Shown here piece by piece: positions 17,205 to 25,532 of a DNA stretch of 64,000 nucleotides (positions within the stretch are counted from its first letter, which is position 1; every line of letters starts with the position of its first letter). The DNA lies in contig CAVPJC010000024.1 of assembly GCA_963705155.1 (NCBI GenBank), positions 1-64,000 on the forward strand, read 5' to 3'. Under the pieces are notes generated by a model. The model saw only the letters and a program-made list of their open reading frames with translations, made no database searches and was not told the origin of the DNA. The translations under genes and the position numbers were made by a program. Source of the DNA: CAVPJC01 sp963705155 (lineage in GTDB: Bacteria; Chloroflexota; Anaerolineae; Anaerolineales; UBA4823).

Positions 17205-18218
17205 CTAATACCCGCGGTCCAGATCAAACTGGAATGTCCACAGGTAAGCCACCAGAGCCCAGGTTTGCTCATCGGTGAAAATGGGTCCCCAGTACGGCAT
17301 ACCCGTACCCATGCCGCCGCGTAGAATCTTGCCCTGCAGCAGGGCGGGGCTGGCAGCCAGCATCTGGGTGCCATCGGTGAACGCTGTGGGGCCGCTGTGC
17401 TCGTGACCGGGCATGGCAGGGAATTCCGCCGCCACCTGGGCGGCGAACACACCATCGCCCTGGCCGGTCTCGCCGTGGCAGGCTGCGCAATTGGCCACAT
17501 ACAGGCTGGCGCCCTCCTGACGCGCCGCCGGGCTGCTCTGTCGCTCCCACAGGTGCGCCGTCAGGTCCCAGATTTGCTGGTCTGAGAGGCGCGCCAACCC
17601 GGAGGCAGCGCGCAGCGCCTGCCAGGCCTGCTCGGGTGTGTGGGTCTGGTAATACTCCAACGATGTGATCCCTGCCGGTAAGGATTCTGTGACATCGCCG
17701 GTTGCAGCCAGAGCTGCCCCGCGCTCCGCCGAGGGTTTTACTGCCGGTGTGCTGGCTGCCTGGCGCTTGGCATCAATATCCAAACCAAGCTGCATGTATA
17801 AGGGGTCTGCGGAGGGAGCCTGCAGTGGGTCACCCTCACCGCTCACTTCGATGGTGCCGCGCATGCGCCAGCGATTAATCCCACACCAGCGTGTGCAGTA
17901 AAAAGTGTATTTACCGGGGCGTTCAAACACCAGGCGGACCTCCTCAACCTTTCCGGGTAGTAGCTCCACTTCGGGTTGGTCGTTCTGCCCAATGGCGAAC
18001 CCGTGGACAACATCATCCGAGACCAGGCGAAGCAGTAACGGCTGTCCGGATATAGCTTTCAGATCTCCTGGAAGCCAGCCGCCGCGCTCTGGCATGCGCG
18101 GATGCACCGTGGTCACCTGCCCCGCCCTGAGCCACAGTGCAGCACCCACTGCCAGCAGTAGACCCAACAGCAAACCCCCGGTAAAAATCCTGGCCGTGCG
18201 CTCGGAATTATTCATCAC
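17205..18218 (-). CDS. cupredoxin (CuA-like)-cytochrome c fusion protein
   Basis: An N-terminal membrane anchor (residues ~10-30), then a COX2/NosZ-type cupredoxin fold (VSDDVVHGFAIG, YTFYCTRWCGINRWRMRG), a linker, and a C-terminal class I cytochrome c (NCAACHGETGQGDG heme site, GMGTGMPYWG Met ligand). In the Cys loop the CuA pattern C-x3-C-x3-H-x2-M is broken: Arg stands where His should be, and the Glu position is Arg, so a normal binuclear CuA centre is doubtful. The neighbours upstream are a polyferredoxin and a complete CuA protein, indicating a periplasmic electron relay. It is the last gene of the cluster and overlaps the previous stop by 4 bp. Confidence 0.85.
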   Translation of the reverse strand: MMNNSERTARIFTGGLLLGLLLAVGAALWLRAGQVTTVHPRMPERGGWLPGDLKAISGQPLLLRLVSDDVVHGFAIGQNDQPEVELLPGKVEEVRLVFERPGKYTFYCTRWCGINRWRMRGTIEVSGEGDPLQAPSADPLYMQLGLDIDAKRQAASTPAVKPSAERGAALAATGDVTESLPAGITSLEYYQTHTPEQAWQALRAASGLARLSDQQIWDLTAHLWERQSSPAARQEGASLYVANCAACHGETGQGDGVFAAQVAAEFPAMPGHEHSGPTAFTDGTQMLAASPALLQGKILRGGMGTGMPYWGPIFTDEQTWALVAYLWTFQFDLDRGY

Positions 18219-19579
18219 GCCACCAGCAGCCCCAACACGGCCAGGGTGATCCCCAGCGAGAAAACCATGACCGGCAGCGCCAGCAGCGCAGCCTTTTGCC
18301 CCGGCATGGCCCGGGCGGCGGCGCGCTGCGCCGTGCGGCCCGACCAGACCAGGCCCGCCAGCAAGACCAGCGCCTGCAAGAGCGGAACAACGCCCGAGAG
18401 ATAAGGCGCCCAGCCTGCGCCGGCGGTGCCAAAAAGGTTCCAGCCCAGTCCCAGGGGGTCAGAAAGCACCGGCACTATGTAGGAAAAATTGGCCAGCACA
18501 AACGAGAGGCTGAAAGCCAGCCAGGCCGCCAGACCGAGCGGGATCATGGCTTCGGCCAGCCCGGCGAACGCCCGGCGCATTTGCACCGCCGCCCCCGAAA
18601 GGGTCAGCCCCAGGCGAACAGCCATCCAGAAGACGCCCGGCAGCGCCAGCAGCACCGCACCCAAAAAGAGAAGCGCATACACAAACCAGGGCAGGCTCCC
18701 CACCGCATAGGCCGCGCTCTTCAGCATACCCCACGGTCCGATCAGTACGGCCGAATAAAGAATGGCCGAGCCGAGCAAAATGAAGGCTTTGTAGGCTTCA
18801 TCCAGCTTGAGCGCCTGGCTGCTGCCCAGATCGGCGCCAGGCAGGCGGATGTTGATGCCAATATTATCGTGCGGGCAGGTGCGCAGACATTCCATGCACA
18901 GGCCGCAGTTGGTATTCTTCACCAGCCCGCCCGGGAAGGCCTGCCAGGGGCAGCCGTAGCCTTCTGCCGAGCCAGTGTAGCAGGTCTTCTCTTTGTGAGC
19001 GGCGCAAACCGATGGATTCACCACGCGCAATTCCAACGGCGCCAGCTGCGAATAAAGCCCGATAAAACCACCCACCGGGCATAAATAGCGACAGAAAGCG
19101 CGCCGTTCAAACACCAGGCTTACACCCAGAGCGATGAACAGGAGCGCCGCCAGGACGATGGCGGTCACACGCGGCTGGGTGAGCACCACTGCGCTGAACA
19201 GCGCCACCAGTAAAAATGCCCCGTTCTGCATCCAGATGTTGCGCAGGCGGTTGGGCCAGCGCAAGCCCAGCCCGCCGGATTTCCCGCCAGGGCCTAGAAC
19301 AGCGCCGCGCTGCAGCCATTCGCCGGCAGCCGGAATGGGGCAAATGCTGCACCACCCGCGCCCAAACAGCGGCACCGCCACCAGCATCAAGACGGCCCAC
19401 CAGGCAATCCACACAAATACAATGCTGAAGTTGCGGCTGCCCACCGGCGTACCCAGCAGCCCGGCCAGAATGGCAAAAATAAAACCTGCCAGAGCAAGGA
19501 CGGTCAGCACGAACTGAGGCCAGCGGCTGCGCAGCAAGGCTTTCAGAGTTGGGTGGTTGGCAAGAAGTGGATAGCGCAT
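18215..19579 (-). CDS. NapH/NosR-like membrane polyferredoxin
   Basis: 454 residues with about nine hydrophobic helices. Cys motifs of the 4Fe-4S polyferredoxin family: GRGWCSICPIP and CRYLCPVGG after transmembrane helices, then a ferredoxin-like CGLCMECLRTCPHD. Such proteins pass electrons between the quinol pool and periplasmic reductases or help copper-enzyme maturation. It is flanked by a CuA protein and a CuA-like/cytochrome c fusion on the same strand with tight spacing, so it is probably the membrane part of that relay. No NosZ, NapA or terminal oxidase is in the window, so the terminal acceptor is unknown. Confidence 0.8.
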   Translation of the reverse strand: MRYPLLANHPTLKALLRSRWPQFVLTVLALAGFIFAILAGLLGTPVGSRNFSIVFVWIAWWAVLMLVAVPLFGRGWCSICPIPAAGEWLQRGAVLGPGGKSGGLGLRWPNRLRNIWMQNGAFLLVALFSAVVLTQPRVTAIVLAALLFIALGVSLVFERRAFCRYLCPVGGFIGLYSQLAPLELRVVNPSVCAAHKEKTCYTGSAEGYGCPWQAFPGGLVKNTNCGLCMECLRTCPHDNIGINIRLPGADLGSSQALKLDEAYKAFILLGSAILYSAVLIGPWGMLKSAAYAVGSLPWFVYALLFLGAVLLALPGVFWMAVRLGLTLSGAAVQMRRAFAGLAEAMIPLGLAAWLAFSLSFVLANFSYIVPVLSDPLGLGWNLFGTAGAGWAPYLSGVVPLLQALVLLAGLVWSGRTAQRAAARAMPGQKAALLALPVMVFSLGITLAVLGLLVA

Positions 19580-19610
19580 AACAATTTTTAATGGATCTGC
19601 TTGGATGGCG

Positions 19611-20081
19611 CTAAAGAGCAGGTGGTTGGTGATAAGCTTGCCTCTGCAGCAGCCACAGCCCAGGCAGCGCCAGCACTGCCAGGGCAGCCGCCCGCCACAG
19701 GAGTGTGTTTGGGCCCACCTGGAACTTGCCCAGCATAAAGGGGTGCAGCGCGCCGCAGGTTACAGAACAACGCATGCGAAACGCCCCTGCCCGGTCGGCG
19801 ATGAATGTCAGGCGTTGGGTTTGCCCGGGATCCGCCGACAGACTCAGATCATAACCATCGATAAACAGGCCATGAACCACGTCTCTGGAAACCAGCTCGA
19901 TGGTCACCTCATCGCCCCGGTTTACTTTGACCACGCCGGGATCAAATTGATAGCTGCTGGCTTCGATGCGGATTGTTCGGTGTGCAGGAGCTGCCGCGCC
20001 GGAGGGCAGGGGCGCCGCCGCAGCTGCCAGCCCCAGACCAGCCAGGATAATCCAGATCCACACCGATTTTTTCCCGGGCAT
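19611..20081 (-). CDS. CuA-type cupredoxin, membrane-anchored
   Basis: 156 residues: signal/anchor helix (WIWIILAGLGLAAAAA), a single cupredoxin domain and a C-terminal helix (LWRAAALAVLALPGLWLL). The ligand set of the COX2 CuA centre is complete: His in RDVVHGLFIDG and CSVTCGALHPFM (C-x3-C-x3-H-x2-M). It resembles the soluble domain of cytochrome oxidase subunit II without the N-terminal hairpin. It lies between the PCYCGC lipoprotein and the polyferredoxin and probably accepts or donates electrons outside the membrane. Confidence 0.85.
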   Translation of the reverse strand: MPGKKSVWIWIILAGLGLAAAAAPLPSGAAAPAHRTIRIEASSYQFDPGVVKVNRGDEVTIELVSRDVVHGLFIDGYDLSLSADPGQTQRLTFIADRAGAFRMRCSVTCGALHPFMLGKFQVGPNTLLWRAAALAVLALPGLWLLQRQAYHQPPAL

Positions 20082-20095
20082 CGCGTTAGCCTCTT

Positions 20096-20551
20096 TCAGG
20101 GGATGTTCGATGGCCCATACCTGGCGTATGTGTCGTCCACGTAAGCACGGATTTCAGGCACACTCTTGCCCTCACCCAGCAGCCGCATGGTATCCTGGGT
20201 GATATCCACGCAGATGGAACAGCCCAGGGCATGGGTATCGTATTGAATTTCACCGCTTTCGGATGTTCCAGACACATAGCAGGCATAATTGGAGGTGTGC
20301 CCCATGGCGCCGCAGCCGCAGTAGCAGGGAATGTGCTCCATCACCTCCGGGTTGGCCGCGGCAAACTGGTAGGCCTGGCGCACGGTCAGAGGGGCGCTCT
20401 GTACCTCGGGCGGCATCTGTGCAACAGAAGCCATTGGCAGGTCATGGCTGCTTTTTGTCTCAGAGCTGCCCCCGCAGCCTGCCAGCAGCAGCGATACCAC
20501 TGAAATCAGAACGGCAAGCCCCCGGATCGTGTTTCGACTGGCGTTAAGCAT
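20096..20551 (-). CDS. PCYCGC-motif lipoprotein
   Basis: The ATG at 20551 has GGAGG upstream. The lipoprotein signal peptide ends VSLLLAGCGG (lipobox). The mature part holds HIPCYCGCGAMGHTSN and a later ALGCSICVDI pair, the signature of the PCYCGC lipoprotein family (PF13798 type), extracytoplasmic Cys-rich proteins of unsolved role often near copper or heme enzymes. Its place 14 bp before the CuA gene suggests copper handling or assembly of the cluster, but no activity is established. Confidence 0.85.
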   Translation of the reverse strand: MLNASRNTIRGLAVLISVVSLLLAGCGGSSETKSSHDLPMASVAQMPPEVQSAPLTVRQAYQFAAANPEVMEHIPCYCGCGAMGHTSNYACYVSGTSESGEIQYDTHALGCSICVDITQDTMRLLGEGKSVPEIRAYVDDTYARYGPSNIP

Positions 20552-20666
20552 ACATCGGCCTCCACAACGGATTTTACGGGTGTTAATCCAGGCGAGGTTG
20601 GTCCACACCTTTCACTCGCTGTGCAGCCATTATAAAAGGGGGTGATTGTGACTTTAAGCGCAAGAT

Positions 20667-20710
20667 GACGCCTGCGTGTGTAGGCAATATTGCCTATGCA
20701 CGCAGGCGTC
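20667..20710. repeat. 44-bp inverted repeat
   Basis: GACGCCTGCGTG (20667-20678) pairs with CACGCAGGCGTC (20699-20710), with an inner AGGCAATATTGCCT palindrome in the loop, giving a long near-perfect hairpin. There is no T-run on either side, so it is not a standard intrinsic terminator. It lies just past the end of the PPOX gene. It could be a processed 3' hairpin, a protein site or a small mobile repeat. Confidence 0.7.
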
Positions 20711-20730
20711 CGGTTTACATCCAGCGTTTC

Positions 20731-21168
20731 TCACCAGGAGTAAATATGCTCGGGTTTCAGCCGCACCAGCAGGTTTTCCGGGTCACGCGCCCACGACTGC
20801 GGGTCAGGCGCCAGCACGCCTTCGGGGCCAAGATACAGGCTATAAATGCGCAACGACATCTCCTGTATAAATGGCTGCGGACTCGTCACCAGTTCGGCCT
20901 TGCCTTCCAACAACACCCCCTGCAGCCCGCTGCTGCCCGGCGGCGGTTCCACCAACACGGCGCAGCGTGGATTCCCCTTTAATTCGCGGGCTTTGCGCGT
21001 TCCTGAAAAGCTGCTGATCCAGATGCATTCGCCGTCCCACAGGAACCAGACCGGCACCACATGCGGCTGGTTGGTCCTGGCATGGGCAGTCGCCAACCGC
21101 GCCAGCACCGGTTGGCCCAGCAGTTTCTGGATCGCTGCCTGTTTTTCATCTGCAACAACTTCTGCCAT
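20731..21168 (-). CDS. pyridoxamine 5'-phosphate oxidase-like flavin/F420-binding protein
   Basis: 145 residues with the split-barrel PNPOx fold: LGQPVLARLATAHARTNQPHVVPVWF (first strands), WISSFSGTRKARELKGNPRCAVLVEP (flavin phosphate contact region) and LLEGKAELV. Proteins of this size use FMN or F420 for reductions or bind heme; the sequence alone does not tell which. ATG 21168 follows GGAGGG. It appears to be a single-gene unit. Confidence 0.8.
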   Translation of the reverse strand: MAEVVADEKQAAIQKLLGQPVLARLATAHARTNQPHVVPVWFLWDGECIWISSFSGTRKARELKGNPRCAVLVEPPPGSSGLQGVLLEGKAELVTSPQPFIQEMSLRIYSLYLGPEGVLAPDPQSWARDPENLLVRLKPEHIYSW

Positions 21169-21268
21169 AAGCCCTCCCTGGAACGTGACTTGACACTACC
21201 ATCAGGTGCGCCCGGGATCGTCTAGACCAGATCGATCTTTCCATGATCACCTGCCCCCCTATTTTCAT

Positions 21269-21910
21269 TCAGGCCAGGAGTTTTGCCAGCTGCGCTTCTT
21301 TTTCGGCCCGCATGCGGACGGCAATGGGAGCCGCCAGGTAGCCGCGCAGCGCGGCTTCATTCAGATCGGGTTCATAGTAATCACGAAAAGCCCGGGTAAT
21401 GGCGATGGTTTCACCCGGGCAGGGTTCATATATGACCGCATCTCCCGCCTGGACGCGCCCTTCCCGGATCACTCGGCAGTACAGCCCCGGGCGCTCTGCC
21501 GCGCGGAATTTCTTGACAAATTCCGGGTCGCCCATGCGCCGGGCCAACGTCCCGCAGGGAATGCGCGGAGCGGTTACCTCCAGCGTCAGCTCGCCGATGT
21601 GCAGGCGGTCGCCGATGCTGAACCGGGCGCTTTCCAACCCGGCGATGGTCAGGTTGTCGCCGAAGGTGCCGGGGGCTATCTCAGCGCCCACAGCCTGGGA
21701 CCACCAGTCGTAGTCAGGCTCGCCGTAGATATAGACGGCCTGATCCGGACCGGCATGGTGCTTTTTATCGCACACCACATCTCCCACGAGCCCTTCCGCT
21801 GTGATTTGCACCGGCGCGTTGACAGGTTGTTTGTAAATACCGGTGATCTCAAACTCTTTAGCCTTGGGAACCTGGCGTTCCCGACCAATATTGATACTGA
21901 TCAGCTTCAT
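21269..21910 (-). CDS. MOSC-domain protein (YiiM-like)
   Basis: 213 residues. The N-terminal MKLISINIGRERQV, then DKKHHAGPDQAVYIYG, GTFGDNLTIAGL and RIPCGTLARRMGDP with the conserved MOSC Cys, and a C-terminal three-helix part (LNEAALRGYLAAP). MOSC proteins bind sulfur-ligated molybdenum cofactor; YiiM relatives detoxify N-hydroxylated compounds, others give resistance to toxic base analogues. The start was set at ATG 21910 because the upstream extension has no family character. Possibly co-transcribed with the membrane protein upstream. Confidence 0.85.
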   Translation of the reverse strand: MKLISINIGRERQVPKAKEFEITGIYKQPVNAPVQITAEGLVGDVVCDKKHHAGPDQAVYIYGEPDYDWWSQAVGAEIAPGTFGDNLTIAGLESARFSIGDRLHIGELTLEVTAPRIPCGTLARRMGDPEFVKKFRAAERPGLYCRVIREGRVQAGDAVIYEPCPGETIAITRAFRDYYEPDLNEAALRGYLAAPIAVRMRAEKEAQLAKLLA

Positions 21911-21954
21911 TGTATGTTTACCTCTTCCAAGAACCGATATTATAAAGCAGGAAA

Positions 21955-22578
21955 TCAAATCCACTTCAAGATACCCGCAAAAAGAACCAGCATCAGCACA
22001 TCTACCAGCGCAACCGCGCCGATAAACCTGATCTGCCGCTCTGGTTTCCAATCGTGACAGTAAAAAGCTGCCAGAAAGAAGGGGATATACACAGTTATGA
22101 ATACGGGCAGAGCGCCCCACCAGGGATAGACCCAGGCAAAGGCGGGCGTGCGCGCCAGGAAGATTTCGAAAATCGAAAAGAAGGCCGCATTGCCAAGGGT
22201 GAACAACAGCCGGTTGTTCACTCCCAGGATCTTCAATTGAGGATCGGCTGGCAGGAGCTTGCTCATCACCAGCCCGGCGATGGCGAACATCAGGCTCAGC
22301 TCAACCCCCACACCCACCAGCAGCAAAAAAGCCGTGCCGGTTGGCACCGTCCACAGCGCATGCCCGCTGAAATGCTGGATCAAAGCATTCAGGATTTCGT
22401 AGAACCAGTGCACGCTGTACAGCGCCAGCCCGGCTGCCACCACCTTCCAGTTCTTTCTGGAGATTTCACTGGCATAGACGTACAGAACCAGGGCCAGCAA
22501 TGGAATCACGTACCATTGGAATGTCGCGCCGCTGCGCAGGATGCTCAATGCCTGCTGTGTGACCTCGGGATGGTTCAT
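21955..22578 (-). CDS. multi-pass membrane protein linked to the kor operon
   Basis: 207 residues with six or seven predicted transmembrane helices (e.g. FQWYVIPLLALVLYVYASEI, PVFITVYIPFFLAAFYCHDW). No domain I recognise. Its start overlaps the korC stop by 4 bp (ATGA), so it is translated with the 2-oxoacid oxidoreductase. It could carry a substrate or anchor the complex; no motif supports either. Confidence 0.75.
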   Translation of the reverse strand: MNHPEVTQQALSILRSGATFQWYVIPLLALVLYVYASEISRKNWKVVAAGLALYSVHWFYEILNALIQHFSGHALWTVPTGTAFLLLVGVGVELSLMFAIAGLVMSKLLPADPQLKILGVNNRLLFTLGNAAFFSIFEIFLARTPAFAWVYPWWGALPVFITVYIPFFLAAFYCHDWKPERQIRFIGAVALVDVLMLVLFAGILKWI

Positions 22579-23150
22579 GCTGTCACCTGCCTGAGTTGGA
22601 GGATCCGCCCGGCTTCGGCAAAGCCGGCTGATAGCGCTGTGAGGTTCATGGTTTCAGTGCCCCTTGGAGCGCGCCCCAGCACAGCTTTTTCGATGGCATC
22701 CCGGGAAACGACACCGGTCAACCCTACCAGGACACCCAGCGCCACCACGTTTGCAGTGATGGTCTTGCCGGTAGCCTGCAATGCCAGTTGCATGACCGGC
22801 GCCCTGACGGCGCTGGTCAGAGGCACACGGCTGACTTTTTCAGCATCCACAATCAGCAGGCCGTCTTTTTTCAGGTTGGAGGCGTATTTGTCACAGGCTT
22901 CCTGGCTCAACGCCACCAGCACATCTGCGGTGAGCACTTCCGGGTAATCGATTTCGCCCTGGCTGATGATCACTTCGGCCTTACTGGCTCCGCCGCGTGC
23001 CTCCGGCCCATAGCTCTGCGTCTGGATTGCATTTTTTCCATCGTAAATGGCAGCCGCCTCAGCCAGGATAATGCCTGCCAGGATCATGCCCTGCCCACCC
23101 TCACCCGCCAGGCGAATCTCCATCCGTTCAATGACTGTTTTATTTGCCAC
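22575..23150 (-). CDS. korC: 2-oxoacid:ferredoxin oxidoreductase, gamma subunit
   Basis: 191 residues. RLAGEGGQGMILAGIILAEAA is the signature start of the gamma subunit, followed by SYGPEARGGASKAEVIIS and DVLVALSQEACDKY. It binds part of coenzyme A and completes the KorABCD-type enzyme, which oxidises a 2-oxoacid (2-oxoglutarate in most four-gene sets of this layout) to acyl-CoA and reduces ferredoxin. It overlaps korB by 11 bp and the following membrane gene by 4 bp. Substrate assignment rests on gene layout. Confidence 0.9.
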   Translation of the reverse strand: MANKTVIERMEIRLAGEGGQGMILAGIILAEAAAIYDGKNAIQTQSYGPEARGGASKAEVIISQGEIDYPEVLTADVLVALSQEACDKYASNLKKDGLLIVDAEKVSRVPLTSAVRAPVMQLALQATGKTITANVVALGVLVGLTGVVSRDAIEKAVLGRAPRGTETMNLTALSAGFAEAGRILQLRQVTA

Positions 23151-24006
23151 CTGCCGCCTCCTGCGGGCGCGCCGCCGCTGTGGAAGCCTGAGCGCGCTGG
23201 ATCACCTGGTCGTAAAGGGTGGTATATTCGGGTTTGTCCACATTCCACAATACTCCGCGGATGATCTTGCCCGAGCGCGCCTCGGGCGCCAGTTTCTCGG
23301 CTGCCGCCTGGGTGAGGCTGTTTTCCTTCAGGCTGCGCATCATATCTACTGGCGAGCCCAGCTTGTTGATGCGTCCGAAAGTGGTATGGCAGTAGCTGAC
23401 CGCCTCCACCAGGCTGAAACCGTTCTTCAAAATCGCCTGCTCAATCACGCGATCCAGCTCTACGGCATGGTAAACCGTGCTGCGGGCGACATAGGCCGCT
23501 CCGGCAGCCATCGCCAGCTCGCAGATCGGAAAAGGCGGCTCAATATTGCCGTATGGCGCGGTGGTGGCACGGCTGTCCAGAGGGGTTGTGGGGCTGTACT
23601 GCCCGCCGGTCATTCCATAGATCGAGTTGTTGACCACGATGGCAGTCAGGCCAATGTTGCGGCGGGCGGCGTGAATAAAATGATTGCCGCCGATCGCCAG
23701 AGCATCACCATCGCCCATGATCACAATCACTTTCATGTGCGGCTGGGCCAACTTGAGACCAGTGGCAAAAGCCAGCGCCCGCCCGTGGGTGGTATGCATG
23801 GTGTTGAAGTCCAGGTACACCGGCATGCGCCCTGTGCAGCCAATCCCCGAAACCAGGGCTACGTCGTCTTTTTCCAGCCCAATGCGGTCCACCGCCCGGA
23901 TCAGGGCGCCCATGACGATGCCGATGCCGCAGCCGCTGCACCACACATTAGGAAATTTCTTTGTATGCCTTAAGTATGAATAGGCCGAATGTTCTTCACG
24001 CGCCAT
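23140..24006 (-). CDS. korB: 2-oxoacid:ferredoxin oxidoreductase, beta (TPP) subunit
   Basis: 288 residues. WCSGCGIG at the N-terminus and the thiamine-pyrophosphate motif VIMGDGDALAIGGNHFIHAARRN, closed by NNSIYGMTGGQ, define the beta subunit. VSGIGCTGRMPVYLDFNTMHTTHGR supplies the substrate region. The ATG at 24006 overlaps the korA stop; the longer upstream start has no homology. It forms the active site with KorA and reduces ferredoxin. Confidence 0.93.
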   Translation of the reverse strand: MAREEHSAYSYLRHTKKFPNVWCSGCGIGIVMGALIRAVDRIGLEKDDVALVSGIGCTGRMPVYLDFNTMHTTHGRALAFATGLKLAQPHMKVIVIMGDGDALAIGGNHFIHAARRNIGLTAIVVNNSIYGMTGGQYSPTTPLDSRATTAPYGNIEPPFPICELAMAAGAAYVARSTVYHAVELDRVIEQAILKNGFSLVEAVSYCHTTFGRINKLGSPVDMMRSLKENSLTQAAAEKLAPEARSGKIIRGVLWNVDKPEYTTLYDQVIQRAQASTAAARPQEAAGGK

Positions 24007-24007
24007 G

Positions 24008-25129
24008 CTATCGATCCTCAATTGCATCCAGTATCATCTGCGGGGTCACCATTTCGCCGTTGGCGCGGTTGACCCGCACCACCTTGCTGCGCCCGGCGAC
24101 ACGTTCCACCTCCAGCGCCAGTTGACCCAGGTTCATCTCCGGCACGATGATGCGCCGGGCTGTTCGCGCCAGGCGCGCCACCACCTCTTCCGCAAAAGGC
24201 CAGATGGTCAAAAGCGTTACCATGCCCACTTTGTGACGCCGCTGGCGGGCAATCTTGAGCGCATGGCGGGCGCTGCGCGCCGTGGCCCCGTAGGTCAGGA
24301 TGACCGTGGCAGCGCCTTCCACACCTTCTTCTTCCGTCATAACGATATCATGCAGATTGGTATCGATCTTCCGGTGGACGCGCTCGATCCAGGGATCAAT
24401 CTCATCCAGGCGCTGGGTGGGATAGCCCATCAGATCGTGGAAGAGACCGGTGATATGAAAACGGTACCCGGCGCCAAAATCAGCCATTGGCGGCACATCT
24501 CCCACGGTATCTCCGTAGGGTTTGTACCATTCGGGTGGCACATGGGTACCCATGCGATCCACACGCATTACACTCTCGGGGGTGGGCAGCTCCACAGGCT
24601 GGCGCATGTGTCCTACAACTTCGTCCATCAGTAAGATCACCGGGGTGCGGTAGCGTTCAGAGAAATTGAATGCCGCTACGGTCAGGTCAAATGACTGGCG
24701 CACCGAGGTGGGACAAATGACAATGATCGGGTGGTCGCCGTGGGTTCCCCAGCGTGCTTGCATCACATCACCCTGCGATGCGCTGGTGGGCTGCCCCGTG
24801 CTGGGGCCTAGCCGCTGCACGTCCACAATCACACAGGGGATCTCGGTCATGGCTGCGTAGCCAATGTGCTCTTGCATCAGCGAGAACCCCGGTCCGCTGG
24901 TGGCGGTCATCGATTTCAACCCGCCTGCCGACGCCCCCAGACAGGCAGCCAGACTGCCAATTTCATCTTCCATTTGGATAAACTTACCACCCAGCCTGGG
25001 CAGCTCACGCGAGAGCATCTCGGCAATCTCGGTGGAAGGCGTAATCGGGTAACCGGCGTAGAACCGGCAGCCGGCAGCCAGGGCGCCCCAACCCACGGCT
25101 TCATTTCCCTGCATCAATCGAACTGCCAT
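24008..25129 (-). CDS. korA: 2-oxoacid:ferredoxin oxidoreductase, alpha subunit
   Basis: 373 residues. GNEAVGWGALAAGCRFYAGYPITPSTEI is the typical start. SATSGPGFSLM-like text (ATSGPGFSLMQEHIG), GPSTGQPTSASQGD and the C-terminal IVPEMNLGQLALEVER are diagnostic for KorA. It lies between the ferredoxin subunit (9 bp upstream) and KorB, giving the order D-A-B-C. The enzyme runs in the reductive or oxidative TCA direction in anaerobes. Confidence 0.94.
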   Translation of the reverse strand: MAVRLMQGNEAVGWGALAAGCRFYAGYPITPSTEIAEMLSRELPRLGGKFIQMEDEIGSLAACLGASAGGLKSMTATSGPGFSLMQEHIGYAAMTEIPCVIVDVQRLGPSTGQPTSASQGDVMQARWGTHGDHPIIVICPTSVRQSFDLTVAAFNFSERYRTPVILLMDEVVGHMRQPVELPTPESVMRVDRMGTHVPPEWYKPYGDTVGDVPPMADFGAGYRFHITGLFHDLMGYPTQRLDEIDPWIERVHRKIDTNLHDIVMTEEEGVEGAATVILTYGATARSARHALKIARQRRHKVGMVTLLTIWPFAEEVVARLARTARRIIVPEMNLGQLALEVERVAGRSKVVRVNRANGEMVTPQMILDAIEDR

Positions 25130-25138
25130 GGCGCCTCC

Positions 25139-25387
25139 CTATATCTCAACCGGATGGACCACAATCGCCAGGTCAGGGCAATGTGTATCACACCAATGGC
25201 ACGCCGTGCAGGCCTCTGCCTTCACTACCACCGGGTGCTCATCTTCATCGAAACCAAGGACGCCGGTGGGACAAAATTCCACACACAGCCGGCATCCTTT
25301 GCACCACATCCCAAAAATTACAACCCGGCCACGCGGCCCACGCCTTGAGCGTGCGGCCGGAGCCTGTTCAATTACTGCTTCTGGCAT
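25139..25387 (-). CDS. korD: ferredoxin-type subunit of the 2-oxoacid oxidoreductase
   Basis: 82 residues with two [4Fe-4S] motifs: CKGCRLCVEFCPTG and CTACHWCDTHCPDL. As the first gene of the four-gene set it is the delta subunit carrying electrons out to ferredoxin. The hydrophilic, basic N-terminus (ARSRRGPRGR) is short. No obvious promoter box stands out in the 145-bp gap upstream. Confidence 0.92.
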   Translation of the reverse strand: MPEAVIEQAPAARSRRGPRGRVVIFGMWCKGCRLCVEFCPTGVLGFDEDEHPVVVKAEACTACHWCDTHCPDLAIVVHPVEI

Positions 25388-25532
25388 CCCAACTCTCCAA
25401 GTATGCTGACAGGTTCATTCTCTGATTCTGGAATGAGAGACATCCAGACACCTTATTTCCTCCATTTTATGCGATTTATAGTCTTTACTTAACTGACGAA
25501 TATCCTCTATCCCGGGTTACGATCATTGGGTT

